From Anaerolineales bacterium (lineage in GTDB: Bacteria; Chloroflexota; Anaerolineae; Anaerolineales; E44-bin32): 11,865 nt of DNA. The stretch lies in the NCBI GenBank assembly GCA_011772595.1, contig WVZH01000264.1:1488-13352 (forward strand). The letters are read 5' to 3'. The notes under the pieces are model-generated. The model saw only the letters and a list, made by a program, of their open reading frames with translations, was not told where the DNA came from and ran no database searches. Positions within the stretch are counted from its first letter, which is position 1. Every line of letters starts with the position of its first letter. Made by a program: the position numbers and the translations under genes. Positions 8,401 through 11,865 of this stretch are shown in pieces.

Positions 8401-8809
8401 GCGCCTGCGAAATGCGCAAGATGGGAGTATATGGAAAACACTTGAAGCAGAGCACCTGGACCCCAGACAAGTCGAGTTCTTTCCCGACGGCGAAACGCTG
8501 GTCGTTGTCGGAAGCTCAACGAAATTTACCTTGTGGCAGGTTTCAGACGGCACCCTGCTTCAAACCATCGAGGACGTTTATTGGGGCTCCTTTACACGTA
8601 CCATCGCCCTATCACCGGACGGAGAGCTGATTGCCGCCGGTATGGATGATGGCAGCATTCGACTCTGGCAGATCAGCAAGGGCATTTTGCTGCGAACGCT
8701 TGAAGGCCACACGATGGAGGTGGTGCGATTGAAATTCTCGCCGGACGGCACAAGGTTGGCCTCGGGAGCCGCGGACGGCACGGTCAGATTATGGGCTGTC
8801 CATGAATGA
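5495..8809 (+). CDS. Lipoprotein with LecA-like lectin domain, CBM-like domain and 14 WD40 repeats
   Basis: A 1104-residue protein with four parts. Residues 39-55 are a hydrophobic segment ending in lipobox LTTAC (Cys55), so it is probably a lipoprotein with a long n-region. Residues about 83-175 resemble a carboxypeptidase-regulatory-like beta-sandwich. Residues about 192-302 resemble the Pseudomonas lectin LecA (PA-IL): GPGG, PGAPVGAL (246-253), FFVG, and a loop INDLYPEDNTG with Asp285, Asp290 and Asn291 in the positions of the LecA calcium ligands, which suggests Ca2+-dependent sugar binding. Residues about 307-498 begin with NLISNGDFALGMESW, typical of CBM 4/9-like galactose-binding folds. 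From about 515 to the end there are 14 WD40 repeats, seen as SPDG-type turns at roughly 40-residue intervals, enough for two seven-bladed propellers. It follows the vWA gene by 99 bases. The ribosome binding site is weak (GAGAG). A start at TTG 5579 would give a standard signal peptide. It has no enzyme motif and is a likely sugar- and protein-binding surface scaffold. Confidence 0.85.
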   Translation: MKMPKRIPSPLNSRDDPFTRSQLSNESWLPSLGQATRRFIGMIILLTLALLTTACPQDPPLEPQVQQPSPTHGMQTADDQSPEVELFAAILIYDLTQGTHVPIPGARTSLCDSQAGKDGIVFCPWVYDPATVGEYAVDVNGLWRIRLTAEAEGYQATTVVKRAAIDQPPDFSIGLLPAKLSQTDARYLRVRADFPWEAQAEVLEGDLISIEVLEGSWGAWGGPGGVLNHMGGDGFPGEYRDEMPYPGAPVGALVARIDDDSIFFVGSHSDFMATKDGLLALSINDLYPEDNTGELIVRISSWQPGDNLISNGDFALGMESWQVQANEHCAHCSMGVQPGDLERPFQLTWQRTQSQGMPAAVRAYQRLDLNLAGCPKLLLSFDVRLDSYDYPNSGETVHGSHGEYPAKLTLKFSDPEGAPIIWSLGFLNQVEDSGLANYSLIPQGQWTYFHEMDILSPELWVDEYGNPLPSPSVLHEFNISGSGWDFSGAMTDIELKGCHNPLFPSSPVINSQSANWVKQIARLGNGTIYDAVLSPDGETLAVGGSLGIFLLDWDTLQAISHLQTDVPIFNLAYSPAGTLVAGNTMEKVLLWNVAQQSITMELKVENSWIESLAFSPEGNLLATGTFDDEIILWRVSDGSIEDVLKGHTARVYSLAFSPDGTLLASGSNMGEGALKLWDVHEGTLLRTLEAAEDNRVSAIRFAPHGPFIATVSVNNSIRLWRTTDGRLMQTFVGHKKHITDLAFTPDGETLVSCDNDRTLRAWSLESGEQVLLIENLPAMTHSLQVSLDGTSVAVGMYVDENTIQVYQLPEGTLLRTLEGHSSSITGLAFSPDGVHLTTGSSEGKIRIWDPHDGAHIQDLYEVHPWDIVRGLAYSPDGASLAAGFSTGFHVLQTQDGSPLLKLDERTKDVSHLAYSPDGSFLVTGGYADAVRMWRAKDGELLYTLDDDQYVAFSPDGKIIATWNKQEDLVRLRNAQDGSIWKTLEAEHLDPRQVEFFPDGETLVVVGSSTKFTLWQVSDGTLLQTIEDVYWGSFTRTIALSPDGELIAAGMDDGSIRLWQISKGILLRTLEGHTMEVVRLKFSPDGTRLASGAADGTVRLWAVHE

Positions 8810-8839
8810 TTTTTGTTCGGAAAGTGAGCGACGGTAGTC

Positions 8840-9655
8840 ATGATAAAACGCATCCTCGCTGGCTTACTTTTTGTCGGTGGATTTGCCGTCGTTGGCTTCT
8901 TCTTCGGTGGACACACCCTCAATGCCGTCCATGGCGGAATCAACATCGAATGGCAATCCGTCTCTCTTCCGGCTGGGCACCAACCCGAACACTTCTCTAC
9001 GGGCGAAGGACCGTATTTGTACGTCAATACAGACGAGGGAATTCGTTTCGCCCAGCTCTTGCGTGCCGGTGACCCATATGCATGGGAACGCGTGGACTCA
9101 CGACCCCTTCCCGGCGATCCGCTGTATACCCATGCAAGGGCGACCTGCGCGCAGCAAGCGCGAGAGATCACGGAAAGATGGATGAGGGAACCACCTGTCA
9201 AGATTCGGGAGTACATGCTCTGCAAGTACATGCGCCACGCCGAGTACACAGGAGAATTCCACTACGTCATCCTTGAAGATGACAGTATCTGGCGCTGGGT
9301 ATTGATCAACCCAGGAAAAGCGGGATTGGGCTTGTTCGTTTATTACGTCGGCGTGGGCCTCCTCGGCGGTGCCGCGTTCGGGCTGGTGGCCTTCATAGGA
9401 ATGCTTGTGATTATCCGGGTGTTACGATCTGGAAGCGTTCAATCTATACCATCAGAAGAGCCGATCACGTATCAAGCAAGCGCCTCGGGCATCCTGCACG
9501 AACCATCGCCGGGGGCAGAGCCCCAGACTCCAAGGTCAAAAGGATATTCAACCCTCGAAAAAATCCTGGCGCTCATCATCTACTTGATGGTTCTCGGGTT
9601 AACGCTCTGGCTTGTCTTTCGCCCACTTCTCTCAGTGTTTTTAGGGGAGCTTTGA
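8840..9655 (+). CDS. Membrane protein with Cys-pair/HAEY extracytoplasmic domain and C-terminal extra TM (paralogue of 2339-2950)
   Basis: A 271-residue protein that I cannot place in a named family. It has an N-terminal membrane helix (about 7-24), an outside domain (25-160), a second, glycine-rich helix (162-194), a basic and proline-rich cytoplasmic linker (195-238), and a third helix (about 241-262) absent from its paralogue. The outside domain carries W-x3-LP (38-44), NTDEGI (63-68), Cys103, Cys128 and C-x-Y-x2-HAEY-x-G (HAEY at 133-136), then WRW. These match the minus-strand protein at 2339-2950 almost position for position, with Cys128 and His133 at identical numbers. The two cysteines probably form a disulfide. 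It starts 30 bases after the WD40 lipoprotein gene and ends three bases before the DUF3592-like gene, so co-translation or at least co-transcription is likely. There is no strong ribosome binding site. The function is unknown; the context suggests a membrane partner of the two lipoproteins. Confidence 0.8.
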   Translation: MIKRILAGLLFVGGFAVVGFFFGGHTLNAVHGGINIEWQSVSLPAGHQPEHFSTGEGPYLYVNTDEGIRFAQLLRAGDPYAWERVDSRPLPGDPLYTHARATCAQQAREITERWMREPPVKIREYMLCKYMRHAEYTGEFHYVILEDDSIWRWVLINPGKAGLGLFVYYVGVGLLGGAAFGLVAFIGMLVIIRVLRSGSVQSIPSEEPITYQASASGILHEPSPGAEPQTPRSKGYSTLEKILALIIYLMVLGLTLWLVFRPLLSVFLGEL

Positions 9656-9658
9656 GTC

Positions 9659-10447
9659 ATGGCGTCATCCATTCGGGATACACATCCTCCAGACTTTCGG
9701 CGGCGCAGATGGCTCCTGATCGGCTCCGTGTTCGCTTGCCTTGCACTTTGGACCGTCTCTGGCTTCCTGTTCGACGTGCTGGGCGAGTGGGTGGCGTGGG
9801 GGGCGCTATTAGTGGGTGGTGAAACCACCCAGGGCGAAGTGACACGTCAAGCAACGTACGAAGCAGAAGGCATCTTCTACCAACTTGAATACGAATTCCT
9901 CATCAGCAACGGCGGGCACGAAGAACACCTCTACCATGGATCGCAACTCGTGAGTCAATCGTTCTGGAAGAGACACGAGCCTGGCTCGTCGCTCACCATT
10001 CGATACCTCCCGTCACGACCCACCACCACACGGATTGAGGGGCAACCATACGAACTCAATTTGAACACCCTGACACTATGCATGTTTCAGGTCTGCATCG
10101 CACAGCTTGTTCTACTACCGCTTCTCATGCTTGGCGTTGTGAGACATCCCGAGAGAATCCGCCTTTTCACTTCCCTTGTCGGAGGTGGCATGTGTGCCTT
10201 TCTGGTTACCCTGGTTGGATTGGTGGCCGAGTTTGTGCTCGACGCGATGGGGCTCATGCTCGGCTGGTGGAGCGGTGGTGCGATTGAACTCATCCTTGGG
10301 ATCACCGTGGCTATGGTCGTTGGCTGGACCATCTGGCGATACACACCTGGCGACATGCTAGATAGATCAGGAAGCGGGCGAACCTTACTCAGCGGGGTCG
10401 GGATGCCCTTCGAGCCCGCACCTCAAAGCCCGGATCGAGGAGAGTAG
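9659..10447 (+). CDS. DUF3592-like multi-pass membrane protein
   Basis: A 262-residue protein. After a basic N-terminus (RRRR, 14-17) comes a membrane helix (about 18-40), then a beta-rich domain (about 50-130) with the layout of DUF3592: GETTQGEVTR, a YQLEYEF strand, then PGSSLTIRYLPSRP (108-121) and an IEG turn. Three further hydrophobic segments follow (about 139-161, 168-197, 206-226) and a polar C-terminal tail. DUF3592 proteins have no established function, but members are often found near other envelope proteins. It is preceded by AGGGGAG nine bases before the ATG, which sits three bases after the upstream stop, and the next gene starts two bases after its own stop. This tight packing is the strongest operon evidence in the window. 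The DUF3592 assignment rests on motif spacing read by eye. Confidence 0.75.
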   Translation: MASSIRDTHPPDFRRRRWLLIGSVFACLALWTVSGFLFDVLGEWVAWGALLVGGETTQGEVTRQATYEAEGIFYQLEYEFLISNGGHEEHLYHGSQLVSQSFWKRHEPGSSLTIRYLPSRPTTTRIEGQPYELNLNTLTLCMFQVCIAQLVLLPLLMLGVVRHPERIRLFTSLVGGGMCAFLVTLVGLVAEFVLDAMGLMLGWWSGGAIELILGITVAMVVGWTIWRYTPGDMLDRSGSGRTLLSGVGMPFEPAPQSPDRGE

Positions 10448-10448
10448 C

Positions 10449-10994
10449 ATGGAATTATCTGCACTTACAGGGTTTGTATTCCTTCTTGTGATCACCTCCA
10501 TCACGGCCATCCTCGTGGTGTGGTTTATCCATCGCAAATGGATCTTCACAGTCCATGATCATGAACAAGGGATTTTCTTTCGCCTCGGGCGGTTCGTAAG
10601 CATCTGCGGGCCAGGAACCTACGTCGTACTCCCATTCATCGACAACATGATCCTGGTTCCACTCGAAACTACTCGGGTTGACGTCCCCTCATTCGAGGTC
10701 AAGACATGGGACGGGCAAGCCCTGACACTATTTACCTCGCTCTTCGTTCGGGTAACCGATCCGAAAAGTGCGGTATTAGAGATTTCGGACTATCAGGAAA
10801 CTCTCAGATCCTTTTCTCGAACTTTCCTGGAACGAGAGGCTTCGAGCGGGACAGGGGGGCAATTGCGCGCAGGATTGAGACATACTGCACAAGCATTGCG
10901 AGACAAGTTGACCGAGAAGATGGCCGAAATAGGTGTAGTGGTCGAAGACGTCGAGATCGCCGTTCGGGAGCAGCCGTCGCACATTCATTCTTGA
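10449..10994 (+). CDS. Short SPFH/band-7 (stomatin/prohibitin-like) membrane protein
   Basis: A 181-residue protein with an N-terminal membrane helix (about 6-27) followed by a band-7/SPFH domain. The core motifs are plain: EQGIFFRLGRFVSICGPGTY then LPFID (39-65), the VPSFEVKTWDGQALTL strand pair (79-94), LFVRVTDPKSAVLEISDY (98-115) and a final GVVVEDVEI (162-170). SPFH proteins oligomerise into membrane microdomains that hold other membrane proteins. Two things are odd. The segment 116-160 is divergent from stomatins, with a glycine/serine-rich insert (EASSGTGGQ) where the usual helix begins. The protein stops just after the SPFH fold, without the long coiled coil that drives ring formation in typical members. 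No sensible continuation in another frame is visible downstream, so I take the short form as natural. AGGAG lies six bases before the ATG. It is the last gene of the operon. Confidence 0.82.
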   Translation: MELSALTGFVFLLVITSITAILVVWFIHRKWIFTVHDHEQGIFFRLGRFVSICGPGTYVVLPFIDNMILVPLETTRVDVPSFEVKTWDGQALTLFTSLFVRVTDPKSAVLEISDYQETLRSFSRTFLEREASSGTGGQLRAGLRHTAQALRDKLTEKMAEIGVVVEDVEIAVREQPSHIHS

Positions 10995-11359
10995 AGCCTT
11001 TACAATCCACAGTTGTTTGAACTTGAAGCGTCGGTGGAAGTACAATACCACCTCACCCCCCAATGCTCACATACAACCGGGGAATACGATAAACCCACGA
11101 TGGAAACAACTGAAATTACGTCACGAGCAAAGGATACCTTGCTGTATACTGCGGTTGGGGTACAGTCCACCTTTTACCAGGACTGAATTCACTGTGACGA
11201 GGGATGTCGACAAGGTGGTTTTGATTCGCGTCCACCCATAGATACCCCTTGATCAAGATAACAACGCGATAAAGCCTGAACGTGGGATGTGTGGGTGTTT
11301 TGACCCATGCGCCTGGTTGAAGAAAAGATCGGGGCTATCGATGATGGAGAGGAGAAGTG
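10995..11359. other. Intergenic region after the operon
   Basis: About 365 bases between the SPFH gene and the decarboxylase gene. I see no clear terminator hairpin. A weak promoter candidate for the next gene is TTGCTG (11139-11144) and TACAGT (11161-11166) with a 16-base spacer. A 74-residue open frame at 11017-11241 starts with TTG, has no ribosome binding site and looks low in real protein character, so I do not call it. The ribosome binding site of the next gene is AGAGGAG at 11348-11354. Confidence 0.4.
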
Positions 11360-11865
11360 ATGAGCCAGAGCAAGCGCATAGACGATTGTTTATCCACTCT
11401 AAACGGGCATCTGTTTATCGAAGATTACGACACGATTGAATTGATACATGAATTTGGATCGCCGTTGTTTGTGCTCTCCGAAAATCAAATTCGCCGTAAC
11501 GTGCGCCGTTTTCAGAAAGCCTTTCAAGATGGTTGGCCGGATGGTTTATCGAAAATTCTGCCGGCCGCGAAAGCCAATTGGATCTCCGCCGTCCAGCGCA
11601 TCCTGGCTGAGGAAGGTTGTGGCTGCGATATTTATTCCCACGGTGAATTGTCCATCGCTCTACAGGCTGGCTTCGAACCCGAGCTGATCTCGGTCAATGG
11701 TGTCCCCAAGGACGAAGCACACATCAGCCGCTGCATTCAGGAAGGCGTGCGCATTACGATCGATAGCCTTGAAGAGGTGGACATGATCGAGCGCGCTGCC
11801 GATGAAATTGGGCAAGTCGCCAAAGTGCGTCTGCGGTTGAAGCCCCCGATTTCCGGTTTTGTCGA
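11360..11865 (+). CDS. Fold-III PLP-dependent decarboxylase, diaminopimelate decarboxylase (LysA)-like, partial at window end
   Basis: The first 168 residues of a gene that runs off the window. The pattern is that of the alanine-racemase-like TIM barrel of group IV PLP decarboxylases: FGSPLFVLSENQIRRN (32-47) as the entry strand and helix, then LPAAKANW (67-74), where Lys71 is in the place of the PLP-binding lysine of the usual YAVKAN, then ILAEEGCGCDIYSHGEL (81-97) matching the DVVSGGEL segment, ALQAGF, and IDSLEEVDMIE (134-144). The enzyme that best fits decarboxylates meso-diaminopimelate to lysine, but the C-terminal domain that would separate LysA from ornithine/arginine or siderophore-type relatives lies beyond the window. 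Val-Asn-Gly-Val (111-115) and RLRLKPPI (157-164) differ from the standard LysA text, so a side-branch substrate is possible. The ATG follows AGAGGAG by five bases. The 365-base gap suggests it is separate from the operon before it. Confidence 0.82.
   Translation, partial: MSQSKRIDDCLSTLNGHLFIEDYDTIELIHEFGSPLFVLSENQIRRNVRRFQKAFQDGWPDGLSKILPAAKANWISAVQRILAEEGCGCDIYSHGELSIALQAGFEPELISVNGVPKDEAHISRCIQEGVRITIDSLEEVDMIERAADEIGQVAKVRLRLKPPISGFV

Noticed and set aside
8578..9249. Minus-strand open frame of 223 codons across the WD40 and membrane protein genes
   Set aside because: It spans the boundary of two well-supported plus-strand genes and has the composition of an antisense shadow.
11017..11241. 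Possible frameshifted tail of the SPFH protein
   Set aside because: The translation has no heptads or stomatin-like text and begins after a separate stop, so a single indel does not restore a normal SPFH C-terminus.
1..11865. CRISPR array, insertion sequence, prophage or tRNA
   Set aside because: No spaced direct repeats, transposase or integrase motifs, terminal inverted repeats or cloverleaf-like sequence were seen; the only repeats are the protein-level WD40 units.

Overview
The window suggests a bacterium, probably a Chloroflexota (Anaerolineae-like) lineage. The hints are a PepF-type M3 peptidase homologue, lipoproteins with a cysteine lipobox, a long WD40 lipoprotein of the tandem-repeat kind common in that phylum, DUF3592-like and SPFH membrane proteins, and mid-range GC. 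This placement is an inference from gene style; there is no rRNA or marker gene to prove it. No tRNA, rRNA, CRISPR array, insertion sequence or transposase is visible.

Layout. (1) Positions 85-1851, minus strand: a full-length M3/oligoendopeptidase F homologue whose zinc motif HExxH reads RELGR, so both zinc histidines are arginine. (2) Positions 1852-2338: mostly non-coding, with one doubtful short ORF. (3) Positions 2339-2950, minus strand: a small membrane protein with an extracytoplasmic, probably disulfide-bonded domain. (4) Positions 3202-3471, plus strand: an 89-residue cytosolic-looking protein with its own strong ribosome binding site, followed by a 22-nt perfect palindrome that may be a terminator. 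(5) Positions 3815-10994, plus strand: five closely spaced genes, probably one operon. They encode a von Willebrand A (YfbK-like) lipoprotein; a 1104-residue lipoprotein combining a LecA-like lectin domain, a carbohydrate-binding-module-like beta-sandwich and 14 WD40 repeats; a membrane protein paralogous to the one at 2339-2950; a DUF3592-like membrane protein; and a short SPFH/band-7 membrane protein. (6) From 11360 to the window end: the start of a fold-III PLP decarboxylase (LysA/diaminopimelate decarboxylase-like), cut by the window edge.

How the genes may work together. All five proteins of the operon are predicted to be lipid-anchored or membrane-spanning, with their main domains outside the cytoplasmic membrane. 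Two carry protein-interaction folds (vWA with an intact MIDAS; two predicted seven-bladed propellers), one carries a putative Ca2+-dependent sugar-binding domain, and one is an SPFH scaffold. The simplest reading is a cell-envelope complex that binds a glycan or glycoprotein and assembles on an SPFH membrane patch. That is an inference from domain content and gene order. I do not recognise it as a named system. The paralogue at 2339-2950, on the other strand upstream of the operon, suggests that its gene family belongs to the same locus.
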